64,000 nt of DNA from Microvirga terricola (GTDB lineage: Bacteria; Pseudomonadota; Alphaproteobacteria; Rhizobiales; Beijerinckiaceae). The stretch spans positions 62,001 through 126,000 of the forward strand of contig NZ_JAATJS010000001.1 in the NCBI RefSeq assembly GCF_011777495.1. The letters are read 5' to 3'. Shown here piece by piece: positions 53,821-62,948 of the stretch (positions are counted from its first letter, which is position 1; every line of letters begins with the position of its first letter). The notes beneath the pieces are model-generated. The model was given only the letters and a program-made list of their open reading frames with translations, ran no database searches and was not told the origin of the DNA. The position numbers and the translations under genes are program-made.

Positions 53821-54470
53821 TCAGCGATCCCATCGCCTTCATCAGGGCCGAGACCCGGCTGCTCCCGGTTCCGCATACCCCGGAACTGTCGCTGCATGTG
53901 GCGGATGAAGCGACCGAGCTCTGGCAGAAGACGGAAGACGAGCTCGGCGAGATCGGCCTTCCTCCCCCGTTCTGGGCCTTCGCCTGGGCCGGTGGACAGG
54001 CGCTCGCGCGATATGTGCTGGACAATCCGGCGACCGTGCGGGAGCGTCGCGTGCTCGATTTTGCCTCCGGCTCGGGCCTCGTCGCCATCGCCGCCATGAA
54101 GGCCGGCGCTCGCGAGGTGACGGCCTGCGACATCGACTCTTTCGCCGTCGCCGCCATCGGCCTCAACGCGAGGGCCAATAATGTGCAGGTCACGTGTCTG
54201 CAGGCGGATCTGATCGGACAGGATCTCGGGTGGGAGACGGTTCTCGCCGGCGATATCTGCTACGAGCGCGACCTCGCCGAACGAGTGACGGACTGGCTGT
54301 TTGCCCTGAGCGAACGCGGTGCGATCGTGCTGATTGGAGATCCCGGCCGCAGCTACCTCCCGCAGGACCGTCTCGAGAGACTGGCTCTCTACGAGGTCCC
54401 TGTCACCCGCACCCTTGAGGATGCGGATATCAAAAAGACCAGCGTCTGGCGCTTCCGGCACAACCCTTGA
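53817..54470 (+). CDS. Class I SAM-dependent methyltransferase, ETF-beta lysine methyltransferase-like
   Basis: A 217-residue methyltransferase. Motif I is VLDFASGSGLVAIAAMKAG, followed by VTACDIDSFAVAAIGLNARAN (motif II acidic residue) and an ICYERDL segment in place of the usual NPPY-type motif. The PFWAFAWAGGQALARYVLDNP stretch before motif I is characteristic of the METTL20/ETFBKMT group, which trimethylates lysines of electron-transfer flavoprotein beta and has an active rhizobial homologue. No etf genes are in the window. The ATG overlaps the glycosyltransferase stop by 4 bases, so the pair is coupled, though no functional link is obvious. Confidence 0.85.
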   Translation: MISDPIAFIRAETRLLPVPHTPELSLHVADEATELWQKTEDELGEIGLPPPFWAFAWAGGQALARYVLDNPATVRERRVLDFASGSGLVAIAAMKAGAREVTACDIDSFAVAAIGLNARANNVQVTCLQADLIGQDLGWETVLAGDICYERDLAERVTDWLFALSERGAIVLIGDPGRSYLPQDRLERLALYEVPVTRTLEDADIKKTSVWRFRHNP

Positions 54471-54515
54471 GCGACCTCGCAAAAGTTATTTCATTGCAAA
54501 AACCTCTATGAAAAT

Positions 54516-54533
54516 GTAGTGCTATAACCTATA
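54516..54533. promoter_or_regulatory. Candidate Zur box upstream of the Fur-family gene
   Basis: GTAGTGCTATAACCTATA shares about 12 of 18 positions with the GTAATGTTATAACATTAC-type Zur site of alphaproteobacteria, including the TATAAC core. It lies 80 bases before the start codon, where autoregulation would be expected. Confidence 0.3.
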
Positions 54534-54613
54534 TAAACGAGGTGGGCCGCATTTCATGCCCGGTCCGATTTTTGCGAAACACGTTTGCGAAACACGAAAA
54601 TAGGGTGGCGCTC

Positions 54614-55132
54614 ATGGCCAGGACAGCAGCCGAACGACTTCAGCACGAGGCAAGCCAAGGCTCCTGTGCCCACGCCGTCCGCCAAGAGGAGAAGGCCGCA
54701 CGGGCTCTCGCACAGGCGGAAGCGATCTGCCGCGCCCATGGGGTCCGGCTGACGCCCATCCGCCGCAAGGTGCTCGAGACGCTCTACACGACCCACAAGC
54801 CCCTCGGAGCCTACGATCTCGCCGAGGCGCTTGAGCCGGGCGGCCGCCGCATTGCCCCGATTACCGTTTACCGCGCCCTGGACTTTCTGATCGAACAGGG
54901 TCTCGCCCATCGGCTTGCAAGCCAGAACGCCTATATCGCGACCTTCCAAGGCGACAGCAGCCATGAGGCCACCGCCTTCCTGATCTGCGAGGAATGCGGC
55001 GGTGTAGACGAGGTGACATCGTCCGCCCTGACCGAAACAATGGCCAACCTTCTCAATGCGGAAGGCTTCAGGGCCCACACCAAGGTTCTGGAAGTCACGG
55101 GACGATGCGCCCATTGCCAGGACGCTCACTGA
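54614..55132 (+). CDS. zur: Fur-family transcriptional regulator, Zur-like
   Basis: A 172-residue Fur-family repressor. The winged helix covers about 45-110 (LTPIRRKVLETLYTTHKPLGAYDLAEAL, then PITVYRALDFLIEQGLAHRLASQNAYI). The dimer/metal domain has HEATAFLICEECGGVDEV and a second CxxC pair in GRCAHCQDAH, giving the structural zinc site. The pattern RIAPITVYRALDFLIEQGLAHRL and the cysteine pairs fit Zur better than Fur or PerR. Start at MARTAAERLQ, with AGGGTGG upstream. No zinc transporter is adjacent, so its targets lie elsewhere; the name is by similarity. Confidence 0.87.
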   Translation: MARTAAERLQHEASQGSCAHAVRQEEKAARALAQAEAICRAHGVRLTPIRRKVLETLYTTHKPLGAYDLAEALEPGGRRIAPITVYRALDFLIEQGLAHRLASQNAYIATFQGDSSHEATAFLICEECGGVDEVTSSALTETMANLLNAEGFRAHTKVLEVTGRCAHCQDAH

Positions 55133-55220
55133 TCTGGATTTGTTAAGCCACGCTTGACGAGGCGGGCATTTGGCCTCAGCTACTCGGCAACAGCCTTAAG
55201 CTGCCGTCCTGGATTACCAC

Positions 55221-56510
55221 ATGTCCGCCATGTCCCTGTCTTCCGACGAGAAAACTGCCCCTGAGGCCCTGGCCGGCCCTGCTCCCCGGCACCGCACGGT
55301 CGGCGTGCGCGTGGGCTCCGTCATGGTCGGAGGCGGCGCGCCGGTGGTGGTCCAGTCGATGACCAACACCGACACGGCCGATGTGGACGCAACCGTCGCG
55401 CAGGTCGCGGCACTCGCCCGCGCCGGATCCGAAATCGTACGCATCACGGTGGACCGTGACGAGGCGGCCGCCGCCGTCCCCAAGATCCGCGAGCGCCTCG
55501 ATCGACTCGGCGTGACCGTGCCTCTGGTCGGCGACTTCCACTATATCGGCCATCAGTTGCTTGCCGATCATCCGGCCTGCGCCGAAGCGCTCGACAAATA
55601 TCGCATCAATCCCGGCAATGTCGGCTTCAAGGACAAGAAGGACCGGCAATTCAGCGCTATCGTCGAAATGGCGATCAAGCACGGCAAGGCTGTGCGCATC
55701 GGCGCCAATTGGGGCTCGCTCGATCAGGAATTGCTCACCCATCTGATGAACGAGAATGCCGCCTCAGCCAGCCCGCGCGACATGCGCTGGGTCACCCGCG
55801 AGGCGATGATCCAGTCGGCCCTCCTCTCAGCCGCCCGCGCCGAGGAAATCGGCCTGCGGCGCGACCGGATCATTCTCTCGGCCAAGGTTTCGGCCGTTCA
55901 GGACCTGATCGCGGTGTATCAGGAACTCGCTCTGCGCTCCGACTACGCGATCCATCTCGGCCTGACCGAGGCCGGCATGGGCTCGAAGGGGATCGTGGCC
56001 TCGTCCGCCGCCATCGGCATTCTTCTGCAACAGGGTATCGGCGACACAATCCGTTATTCCCTGACACCGGAGCCCGGCGGCGACCGGACGGTCGAGGTCA
56101 AGACCGCTCAGGAACTGCTCCAGACCATGGGCTTTCGCACCTTCGTCCCGCTCGTGGCGGCCTGCCCCGGCTGCGGCCGGACGACCTCTTCCGTGTTTCA
56201 GGAACTCGCGCGGGACATCCAAAACTGGATTTCGTCCTCCATGCCCGAATGGCGCCGGCAATATCCGGGGGTCGAGGGCCTCAATGTCGCAGTGATGGGC
56301 TGCATCGTGAACGGGCCGGGCGAATCGAAGCATGCCCATATCGGCATTTCGCTTCCCGGCACGGGCGAGCAGCCGGCGGCTCCCGTCTTCATCGACGGCC
56401 GCAAGGCTATGACCCTGCGCGGCCCGACGCTCGCCCAGGACTTCCAGAAAATCGTCCTCGACTACATCGAGAAGAACTACGGCCACCCCGGCCGCGACGC
56501 GGCAGAATAG
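55221..56510 (+). CDS. ispG: 4-hydroxy-3-methylbut-2-enyl diphosphate synthase (flavodoxin)
   Basis: A 429-residue GcpE/IspG enzyme of the MEP isoprenoid pathway, which reductively opens MEcPP to HMBPP. The TIM-barrel part begins [26 protein letters not shown] and includes [12 protein letters not shown] and [14 protein letters not shown]. The C-terminal domain supplies the [4Fe-4S] ligands in [12 protein letters not shown] and [14 protein letters not shown]. The isoprenoid link to ispA, 5 kb away, is functional only; the genes are not in one operon. A second ATG three codons in is an alternative start. Confidence 0.97.
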   Translation: MSAMSLSSDEKTAPEALAGPAPRHRTVGVRVGSVMVGGGAPVVVQSMTNTDTADVDATVAQVAALARAGSEIVRITVDRDEAAAAVPKIRERLDRLGVTVPLVGDFHYIGHQLLADHPACAEALDKYRINPGNVGFKDKKDRQFSAIVEMAIKHGKAVRIGANWGSLDQELLTHLMNENAASASPRDMRWVTREAMIQSALLSAARAEEIGLRRDRIILSAKVSAVQDLIAVYQELALRSDYAIHLGLTEAGMGSKGIVASSAAIGILLQQGIGDTIRYSLTPEPGGDRTVEVKTAQELLQTMGFRTFVPLVAACPGCGRTTSSVFQELARDIQNWISSSMPEWRRQYPGVEGLNVAVMGCIVNGPGESKHAHIGISLPGTGEQPAAPVFIDGRKAMTLRGPTLAQDFQKIVLDYIEKNYGHPGRDAAE

Positions 56511-56702
56511 GCGCTTCGAGCACTTCGCCACCCGGCGGGAGCGCGGTTGAAATTCCGTTTTAAGCTCGCGCGCGATGTGCTAGAGAGCCCGCCGCGCCGG
56601 CACTGACGACTGCCGCGTCCTGCGAGGAGGGACAGCCCCTCGTCTCCTGAAACGCGTTTTTTAGAGAGCCGTCTGGCGGGCCTGTCCGCAAAAGAAAATC
56701 AC

Positions 56703-58634
56703 ATGGCAGATCAGCAAGCTGTCGCCACCGAACCGAGCCACGCGGCGGGTCCGGAGGCCATTTCACACGAAAGTCACGCCAAGCTGGGCCCCTGGACGCT
56801 CATGCTCGGGGCCATCGGCGTCGTTTTCGGCGATATCGGGACAAGTCCCCTTTATGCCTTCAAGGAATCCGTCGCGGCCGCCTCGCACGGCGGTCCGCTG
56901 ACGCGCGACATCATCATCGGCGTTCTTTCGCTGATCCTGTGGTCGCTCGTCCTGGTCGTGACGGTCAAATACGTCTTCATTCTCCTGCGCGCCGACAACC
57001 GCGGCGAGGGCGGAACGCTGACCCTCGTCGCACTGGCCCAGCGCGCGACGGGCAAGAGGCGCGGGATTGTCCTCATGCTCGGTATTGCAGGCGCCGGCCT
57101 CTTTTATGGCGATGCGGTGCTGACACCCGCCATCTCGGTTCTGTCCGCGGTGGAAGGCGTGAAGCTGATGACGCCGGACCTCGACACTTTCGTGGTGCCG
57201 ATCACCATCGCCATCCTTGCAACGCTGTTTCTGGTCCAGAGCCATGGCACAGGAAAAGTCGCTGCCTTTTTCGGCCCCGTGATGCTGGCCTGGTTCGCGA
57301 CCCTGGCATTGACCGGCGCGCTCCACATCGCCGATGACCCGTCTGTGCTGCTGGCGATCAACCCGCTTCACAGCATCATGTTCTTCGCCAATCACCCCGC
57401 CGTTTCACTGGCGGTGCTCGGCGCGGTCTGTCTGTCGGTGACGGGTGCGGAGGCGCTTTATGCTGATCTCGGGCATTTCGGCGCAAAACCGATCAAGCGG
57501 GCGTGGCTCTATCTGATTTTCCCTGCCCTGGTGATCAACTATTTCGGCCAGGGCGCACTGGTGCTGTCGGATATGACGGCTGCCGAATCCCCCCTCTTCC
57601 GTCTCGTCCCGGACTGGGCGCTCATTCCGATGATCGGGCTTGCGACGCTCGCGACGATCATCGCCAGTCAATCGGTCATCACGGGCGCCTATTCGCTGAC
57701 CCGTCAGGCGGTGCAACTCGGGCTTTTGCCGCGTCTTGATATCCGCTTCACGTCGGAAGCGCATCAGGGACAAATCTATCTGCCGCGGGTCAACCTGCTA
57801 CTCCTCATCGGCGTGATCGTGCTGGTGCTGATCTTCGGCTCGTCGAGCAATCTGTCCCACGCTTACGGCGTGTCGGTGTTCGGTGCGATGGCGGTGGACG
57901 CCATTCTCGCCATCATCGTGATCTGGCGCGGCTGGCGCTGGTCGTTTGGCCTGGCGCTTCTGACGATGCTGCCGTTCCTTCTCATCGACCTCGCCTTCTT
58001 CGGTGCGAACCTGATGAAGCTCTTCACCGGCGGCTATGTCCCCGTGCTTCTGGCAGCGATCATCATCACGATTATGTGGACCTGGGTGAAGGGCACGAAC
58101 ATCCTGTTCGAGAAGACGCGAAAGGTCGACGTGCCATTCCTTGAGCTGGTCAAGATGCTCGAAAAGAGCCCGCCGCACCGGGTGAAGGGCACCGCCGTCT
58201 TCCTGACCAGCGATCCGGACACCGCTCCCGCGGCACTCCTGCACAATCTCAAGCACAACAAGGTGCTGCACGAGAAGAACGTGATCCTCACCATTCGTAG
58301 CGAAGACGTTCCGCGCGTGGAGGATGATGATCGCATCGAGATCGAGTCCATCGGCGATTCCTTCTGGCGGGTGCGCATGAGCTACGGCTACATGGAGACC
58401 CCCAACATTCCGCGCGGCCTTGCCGTGTTGCGTAAGCAGGGCTTCAAGTTCGACATCATGGCGACGTCGTTCTTCCTCTCGCGCCGCTCGATCCGCCCCG
58501 CCGCGCAGTCGGGAATGCCCCTGTGGCAGGACAAGCTCTTCATCGGCCTCGCGAAATCCGCGAGCGACGCGACGGACTTCTTCCAGATCCCAACCGGGCG
58601 CGTGGTGGAAGTCGGCACGCAGGTGACCGTGTAA
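56703..58634 (+). CDS. kup: Kup-family potassium uptake protein
   Basis: A 643-residue KUP transporter, normal family length, a proton-coupled potassium importer of the inner membrane. The N-terminal region has [21 protein letters not shown], the family hallmark, followed by about twelve hydrophobic helices including [23 protein letters not shown]. The cytoplasmic C-terminal third ([30 protein letters not shown]) is also typical, and it ends with [20 protein letters not shown] 192-base gene-free stretch precedes it; I see GC-rich hairpins there but no known riboswitch. Confidence 0.97.
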   Translation: MADQQAVATEPSHAAGPEAISHESHAKLGPWTLMLGAIGVVFGDIGTSPLYAFKESVAAASHGGPLTRDIIIGVLSLILWSLVLVVTVKYVFILLRADNRGEGGTLTLVALAQRATGKRRGIVLMLGIAGAGLFYGDAVLTPAISVLSAVEGVKLMTPDLDTFVVPITIAILATLFLVQSHGTGKVAAFFGPVMLAWFATLALTGALHIADDPSVLLAINPLHSIMFFANHPAVSLAVLGAVCLSVTGAEALYADLGHFGAKPIKRAWLYLIFPALVINYFGQGALVLSDMTAAESPLFRLVPDWALIPMIGLATLATIIASQSVITGAYSLTRQAVQLGLLPRLDIRFTSEAHQGQIYLPRVNLLLLIGVIVLVLIFGSSSNLSHAYGVSVFGAMAVDAILAIIVIWRGWRWSFGLALLTMLPFLLIDLAFFGANLMKLFTGGYVPVLLAAIIITIMWTWVKGTNILFEKTRKVDVPFLELVKMLEKSPPHRVKGTAVFLTSDPDTAPAALLHNLKHNKVLHEKNVILTIRSEDVPRVEDDDRIEIESIGDSFWRVRMSYGYMETPNIPRGLAVLRKQGFKFDIMATSFFLSRRSIRPAAQSGMPLWQDKLFIGLAKSASDATDFFQIPTGRVVEVGTQVTV

Positions 58635-58676
58635 GGCAGTTGCCCTTTTGGCGGCCCGATGTACTCTCGGGCCGCC

Positions 58677-59225
58677 ATGACCGACACGATGACCCTCATC
58701 CGCCCCAGCCTCGATTGGCTGCCGGCCTACGAAGCCGCTCTCGCGCAGGGATGGTCGCCCGACACCACGCGTGACGTCAGCGGCGAGCAATTGGAAAAGC
58801 TGCGGCGCGATCCCGAGCGCTTTTTGCACGACCTCTTCAACAGCCCGACCATCCGTCTCGCTGACGGACGCGATGTTCCGCGCCTGCCGGCCCATGATTT
58901 CTGGATCAGCGATGGGGAATTCTGCGGCCGCATCAGCTTCCGCTTCCAACCGGGAACGGAAGAGCTACCGCCCAACGCCCTGGGGCATATCGGCTATGCC
59001 ATCGTGCCGTGGAAGTGCAGGCGGGGTTATGCCACGCAGGCGCTCCGACAGATTCTGCCCGTCGCTCGCAGCGAAGGCTTTTCGCGCGTCCAGATTTCCT
59101 GCGATGCCGAGAACGAGCCGTCGCAAAAGGTCATTCTGGCCAATGGCGGCGTGCTCATGAAAACGATCGTGCATTCCGACAAGCCGGGTGGCGCGAAATT
59201 CGTCTATTGGGTGCCAACGTCGTAG
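58677..59225 (+). CDS. GNAT-family N-acetyltransferase
   Basis: A 182-residue GNAT protein. After an N-terminal helical part with AYEAALAQGWSPDTTRD, the FCGRISFRFQPGT strand and the beta-4/alpha-3 acetyl-CoA segment GYAIVPWKCRRGYATQALRQILPVA are clear, then VQISCDAENEPSQKVILANGGVL at the end. The ATG at 58677 gives MTDTMTLIRPS; another lies six codons earlier. Substrate unknown. It starts 43 bases after kup, so cotranscription is possible. Confidence 0.87.
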   Translation: MTDTMTLIRPSLDWLPAYEAALAQGWSPDTTRDVSGEQLEKLRRDPERFLHDLFNSPTIRLADGRDVPRLPAHDFWISDGEFCGRISFRFQPGTEELPPNALGHIGYAIVPWKCRRGYATQALRQILPVARSEGFSRVQISCDAENEPSQKVILANGGVLMKTIVHSDKPGGAKFVYWVPTS

Positions 59226-59316
59226 GAGCGAGCGGAAGCCCTTTTTCGCGCGTTGCCTTGCCCCTCCCTGACATTGCCCGTAACCCGACGCGCAAGCCCG
59301 CGCATGAGGATATATT

Positions 59317-60225
59317 GTGACCGCTGCCGTCTCGAAGCCCCGTTTCTATTTCAGCCGCAGCGAGGCGGTGCTGGTTTTCGTCACCATGATCTGGGGCGCA
59401 ACCTTCCTGACCGTCCAGAACGCTCTTTCAGTCAGTGGGCCGCTCTTCTTCGTCGGCCTGCGCTTCGGCACCGCCGCGCTGATGATGGCATTGATCGCGG
59501 CCCCCGTGCTGCGAGGGCTGACGTTCGCCGAATTGAAGGCCGGCATTTTCATCGGCATCGCGATCTTTTTTGGCTACACGCTCCAGACCTATGGGCTGCA
59601 ATCCATTGCGAGCAGCAAGTCGGCGTTCATCACGGCACTTTACGTGCCCATCGTTCCCCTGCTGCAATGGCTCGTCCTGCGCAGGCCGCCGCGTTTCATG
59701 TCATGGCTCGGCATCGCGCTGGCCTTTGCGGGACTGACTCTTCTCGCGGGGCCTGAAGGCACCTCCATCGGCTTCGGGATCGGCGAGCTTCTGACGCTTC
59801 TCTGCGCCATCGCCATCGCCGCCGAGATCATTCTGATCGGCAGCTATGCGGGCCGCGTCGATGCGCGCCGTGTGACGGTGATCCAGCTTGCCACCACATC
59901 GCTTCTCGCCTTCGGTTTCATGACGCCGCTTGGGGAGCCGGTCCCGAGCTTCTCGTGGCTTCTGATTTTCAGCGCGGTCGGACTCGGTATTGCCAGCGCC
60001 GGCATTCAGCTGGCGATGAACTGGGCACAGAAAACCGTGTCGCCGACGCGCGCAACCGTGATCTATGCCGGCGAGCCCGTCTGGGCGGGCCTCGTCGGAT
60101 GGTGGGCCGGCGAGCGGATGCTCCCGGCAGCGCTGATCGGCGCAGGCCTGATTGTCGTTGGCGTCATCGTCAGCGAGATGACTCCGCCGCGTTGGGCGAA
60201 GCGCAACAAGTCGGCCGAAGCGTGA
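59317..60225 (+). CDS. EamA/DMT-superfamily transporter
   Basis: A 302-residue inner-membrane protein with ten hydrophobic helices in two EamA repeats of five. The first repeat starts EAVLVFVTMIWGATFLTVQNAL and the second near LLTLLCAIAIAAEIILIGSYAG; the RPPRFMSWLGIALAFAGL linker is standard. The GTG start follows GAGGATATATT. Family members export or import small metabolites such as amino acids; specificity unknown. Convergent with the following GNAT gene, three bases between stops. Confidence 0.92.
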   Translation: MTAAVSKPRFYFSRSEAVLVFVTMIWGATFLTVQNALSVSGPLFFVGLRFGTAALMMALIAAPVLRGLTFAELKAGIFIGIAIFFGYTLQTYGLQSIASSKSAFITALYVPIVPLLQWLVLRRPPRFMSWLGIALAFAGLTLLAGPEGTSIGFGIGELLTLLCAIAIAAEIILIGSYAGRVDARRVTVIQLATTSLLAFGFMTPLGEPVPSFSWLLIFSAVGLGIASAGIQLAMNWAQKTVSPTRATVIYAGEPVWAGLVGWWAGERMLPAALIGAGLIVVGVIVSEMTPPRWAKRNKSAEA

Positions 60226-60228
60226 GCC

Positions 60229-60711
60229 TTAACGCCATTCCGGTCGGAGGATCGACATCAGCATCTGCGAGGCGCGCCGCCCGTCGGGCCACGCATAAGC
60301 CTCACGCAGCACGCCGTCTTCACGAAAACCCAGGCTGCGATAGACATGGCGCGCCCGGTCATTGTGAACGAACACGTCGAGCCACAGGCGATGGGTCTTT
60401 TCACGGCCGAATGCATTCGCCATGACGAGCCACAGGAATGCCTTGCCGAAACCCGCGCCGGGTTCGCGCACGGCGATGCGCTTCAGCAGCACATTGCCAA
60501 AAGGATCATCCAGATCGCGTAGGATCGCGAAGCCGTTGGGTGAACCATCCTTCTCACCGATGAGATAGGCGTTGCCTGCTTTGGCGAATTCCGCCTCGTG
60601 CTGTGCAAGCTCCCAGCGTCCGACGAACTCGCCAAAGCCCTCGCCTCGCTCCGTCTGCATGATGAAGGGAATGTCTGCCGGAGCAGCAAGCCGGATGGTT
60701 ACAGTTGTCAT
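60229..60711 (-). CDS. GNAT-family N-acetyltransferase
   Basis: A 160-residue GNAT enzyme beginning VTIRLAAPADIPFIMQTERGEGF. The cofactor loop region is LKRIAVREPGAGFGKAFLWLVM, followed by HRLWLDVFVHNDRARHVYRSLGF, the usual beta-5/alpha-4 pattern. It starts 3 bases after the ispA stop and is probably cotranscribed with ispA. It is unrelated in detail to the two other GNAT proteins in the window. Substrate unknown. Confidence 0.9.
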   Translation of the reverse strand: MTTVTIRLAAPADIPFIMQTERGEGFGEFVGRWELAQHEAEFAKAGNAYLIGEKDGSPNGFAILRDLDDPFGNVLLKRIAVREPGAGFGKAFLWLVMANAFGREKTHRLWLDVFVHNDRARHVYRSLGFREDGVLREAYAWPDGRRASQMLMSILRPEWR

Positions 60712-60714
60712 CAG

Positions 60715-61641
60715 TCAGATCTCGCGCTCGACGACGAAGCGCACGGCGGCGCGCAGGGTGTCCGCGTCAGCGCCAAAGCCTTCGAGCGCAGCCTCCGCCT
60801 TCTCGACCAGTTGACGACACTCACGACGGGCGCCATCGAGTCCCAAAAGATCGACGAGCGTCGCCTTGCCCTTCTCCTGATCCTTGCCCGTGCGCTTACC
60901 GAGCGCTTCGGCGGAGGATTCCCGGTCCAAAATATCGTCCGCCACCTGGAACGCCGCCCCGAGCGCGCGTCCGTAATCCTTGAGGCTTTGCAGCGCCGCG
61001 GCGTCCGCCCGCCCCAGGATCGCCCCCGCTTCGACGGAGAATGTCAGGATGGCGCCGGTCTTCATCATCTGCAGACGCCGGATATCCGCCTCTGCCAGAT
61101 GGGCGGCCCCGTAGCGTCCCTCCGCTGCGAGATCGAGCATCTGGCCGCCAACCATGCCGCCAAGGCCCGAAGCGAGCGCGAGGCCAAGCACCAGTTCCGA
61201 GCGGACCGCCGGATCGAGATCGGTGGCTGAATCGGCCAGCACCTCAAAGGCCAGTGTCTGGAGAGCGTCACCGACCAGGATCGCGGTCGCCTCGTCGAAG
61301 GCCTTGTGGACGGTCGGCCTGCCCCGCCGCAGGTCATCGTCATCCATGGACGGCAGATCGTCATGGACGAGAGAGTAGCAATGCAGAAGCTCGATGGCGG
61401 AGCCGGCTCGCAAGGGTCCGTCGCCTTCCTGCCCAAACAGCCGCGCCGCCTCGATGGTCAGGAACGGCCGCAGGCGCTTGCCCCCGCCCAGGGCGGCATA
61501 GCGCATGGCGGCTATCAGGCGTGCGGGCCTGGCAATCTCGCCGTGACGCGCTTTGTCTGATAGCAAGTCCGCAAGACATGCCTCGACAGATGCGGCCGCC
61601 TCAGCGAGCCGTGCCGTGAAAGTGCTGGTGGATGCCGTCAT
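60715..61641 (-). CDS. ispA: Polyprenyl (farnesyl) diphosphate synthase
   Basis: A 308-residue trans-isoprenyl diphosphate synthase of IspA type. The first aspartate-rich motif is HDDLPSMDDDDLRRGRPTVH and the second is QVADDILD; the GGGKRLRPFL segment near residue 52 binds IPP. It makes farnesyl diphosphate for undecaprenyl phosphate, quinones and hopanoids. The start MTASTSTFTARL is chosen because the upstream frame overlaps the divergent mtgA gene. Only 49 bases separate its ATG from that of mtgA. Confidence 0.94.
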   Translation of the reverse strand: MTASTSTFTARLAEAAASVEACLADLLSDKARHGEIARPARLIAAMRYAALGGGKRLRPFLTIEAARLFGQEGDGPLRAGSAIELLHCYSLVHDDLPSMDDDDLRRGRPTVHKAFDEATAILVGDALQTLAFEVLADSATDLDPAVRSELVLGLALASGLGGMVGGQMLDLAAEGRYGAAHLAEADIRRLQMMKTGAILTFSVEAGAILGRADAAALQSLKDYGRALGAAFQVADDILDRESSAEALGKRTGKDQEKGKATLVDLLGLDGARRECRQLVEKAEAALEGFGADADTLRAAVRFVVEREI

Positions 61642-61690
61642 GATGAGCCTGGATTCGGATGGTGCGACCGCTCCGTCCGAGGAGAGCGCG

Positions 61691-62431
61691 ATGGGACAAT
61701 CCCAGCCGGAAGGATCGCTGCGGCCGGGACGGCCCAAACGCCCTTCGGCGAGTTTCCACGTGCTCCGCCGCCTCGTCCGGATCGGCCTGGGGCTTATTCT
61801 CTTATGGGCCTCGGCGGTCTTTTGGCTAGGTCTATTGTACCAGGCGGCCCCTCCGGTCTCGACTCTGATGCTTGGCCGCTGGCTGAGTTTGCAGCCGGTT
61901 TCGCGCGAATATGTCGGCCTTGAAACCATATCGTCCAACCTCCCGCTTGCCGTCCTGACCGCGGAGGACAGCCGCTTTTGCCAGCACGGCGGGGTGGATT
62001 GGGACGCCCTTCGGGAGGTGATGGAGGCCGCCGATGAGGACGGACCCTCGCGAGGCGCGTCCACTATCCCGATGCAGACCGCCAAGAACCTCTTCTTGTG
62101 GCCGGGCCGGTCCTACATCCGCAAAGGGCTGGAGCTTCCGGTCGCGCTTTATCTCGACCTGATCTGGTCGAAGCGGCGGATGATGGAGGTCTATCTCAAC
62201 GTGGCTGAATGGGGCGACGGCGTTTTCGGAGCGGAAGCCGCGGCCCAGAAATATTTCCGCAAATCCGCGAGCAGCTTGAGCCGCCGAGAGGCCGCCTTGC
62301 TGGCAACCGCCCTTCCGAACCCGCTCGTCCGCAACCCCGGACGCCCTACCGCCCGCCATCGAGCCTTGGCGGAACGGCTCATGGGGCGTATGGAAGGGGC
62401 CGCTCCTTTCAGCGAATGCCTCAAGAAGTAA
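61691..62431 (+). CDS. mtgA: Monofunctional peptidoglycan glycosyltransferase
   Basis: A 246-residue membrane-anchored GT51 enzyme, close to the usual MtgA length. A single helix at about 27-50 (LVRIGLGLILLWASAVFWLGLLY) anchors it. The catalytic glutamate lies in LTAEDSRFCQHGGVDWDAL, followed by GASTIPMQTAKNLFLWPGRSYIRKGLE and YLNVAEWGDGVFGAEAAAQKYF, motifs of the family. It polymerises lipid II into glycan strands. The ATG at 61691 has GAGGAGA just upstream; in-frame starts at 61640-61643 would overlap the ispA start region. Confidence 0.95.
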   Translation: MGQSQPEGSLRPGRPKRPSASFHVLRRLVRIGLGLILLWASAVFWLGLLYQAAPPVSTLMLGRWLSLQPVSREYVGLETISSNLPLAVLTAEDSRFCQHGGVDWDALREVMEAADEDGPSRGASTIPMQTAKNLFLWPGRSYIRKGLELPVALYLDLIWSKRRMMEVYLNVAEWGDGVFGAEAAAQKYFRKSASSLSRREAALLATALPNPLVRNPGRPTARHRALAERLMGRMEGAAPFSECLKK

Positions 62432-62556
62432 CGGGCAGAGGGCGAAAGGGGCTAGATATTTCCCTGAAGACCTTGTATGAGGCCGAACCTCATCGAGATT
62501 GATGTGAGCGTTTCCCGGTTTGAGCGGGCGCTCCGCTGTTTGACCGGAGACGAAAA

Positions 62557-62742
62557 ATGGCCGTTCCAAAAAGAAAAACGTCGCCCTCGCGGCGCGGAAT
62601 GCGTCGCTCCGCCGATGCCTTGAAGGCCCCGACCTATATCGAGGACAAGGATTCCGGCGAGCTGCGCCGCCCTCACCACATCGACCTGAAGTCCGGCATG
62701 TACCGTGGCCGTCAGGTTCTGAAGGCGAAGGCTGAAGCGTAA
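62557..62742 (+). CDS. rpmF: 50S ribosomal protein L32
   Basis: A 61-residue basic ribosomal protein starting [22 protein letters not shown], with [21 protein letters not shown] in the middle, exactly the alphaproteobacterial bL32 pattern. It lacks the zinc-binding cysteines found in some bL32 forms. GGAGA precedes the ATG, and a strong terminator follows. The mtgA-rpmF order is common in Hyphomicrobiales. Confidence 0.97.
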   Translation: MAVPKRKTSPSRRGMRRSADALKAPTYIEDKDSGELRRPHHIDLKSGMYRGRQVLKAKAEA

Positions 62743-62767
62743 TCTACGCTGCATGCGACAAATAAAG

Positions 62768-62794
62768 ACCGGCGCCCTAAGCGCCGGTTTTTTT
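62768..62794 (+). terminator. Rho-independent terminator after rpmF
   Basis: ACCGGCGC (62768-62775) pairs with GCGCCGGT (62781-62788) around a CCTAA loop, and seven T residues follow (62788-62794). It lies 26 bases after the rpmF stop. Confidence 0.93.
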
Positions 62795-62948
62795 GTGCTT
62801 CGGCCGTGCCGTTGGGGGAGGCTTTCGCCCCTGACTTTTACAGTTCGTTAAGTCTCAAGCCTGATCCTAAGCCCCTGTTTCCGGGGCTTTGGGCCGTGCG
62901 TCACCGCCGTCCTCGCCCCGATGTATGCGTATGTCGAAGGTGTGAGTG

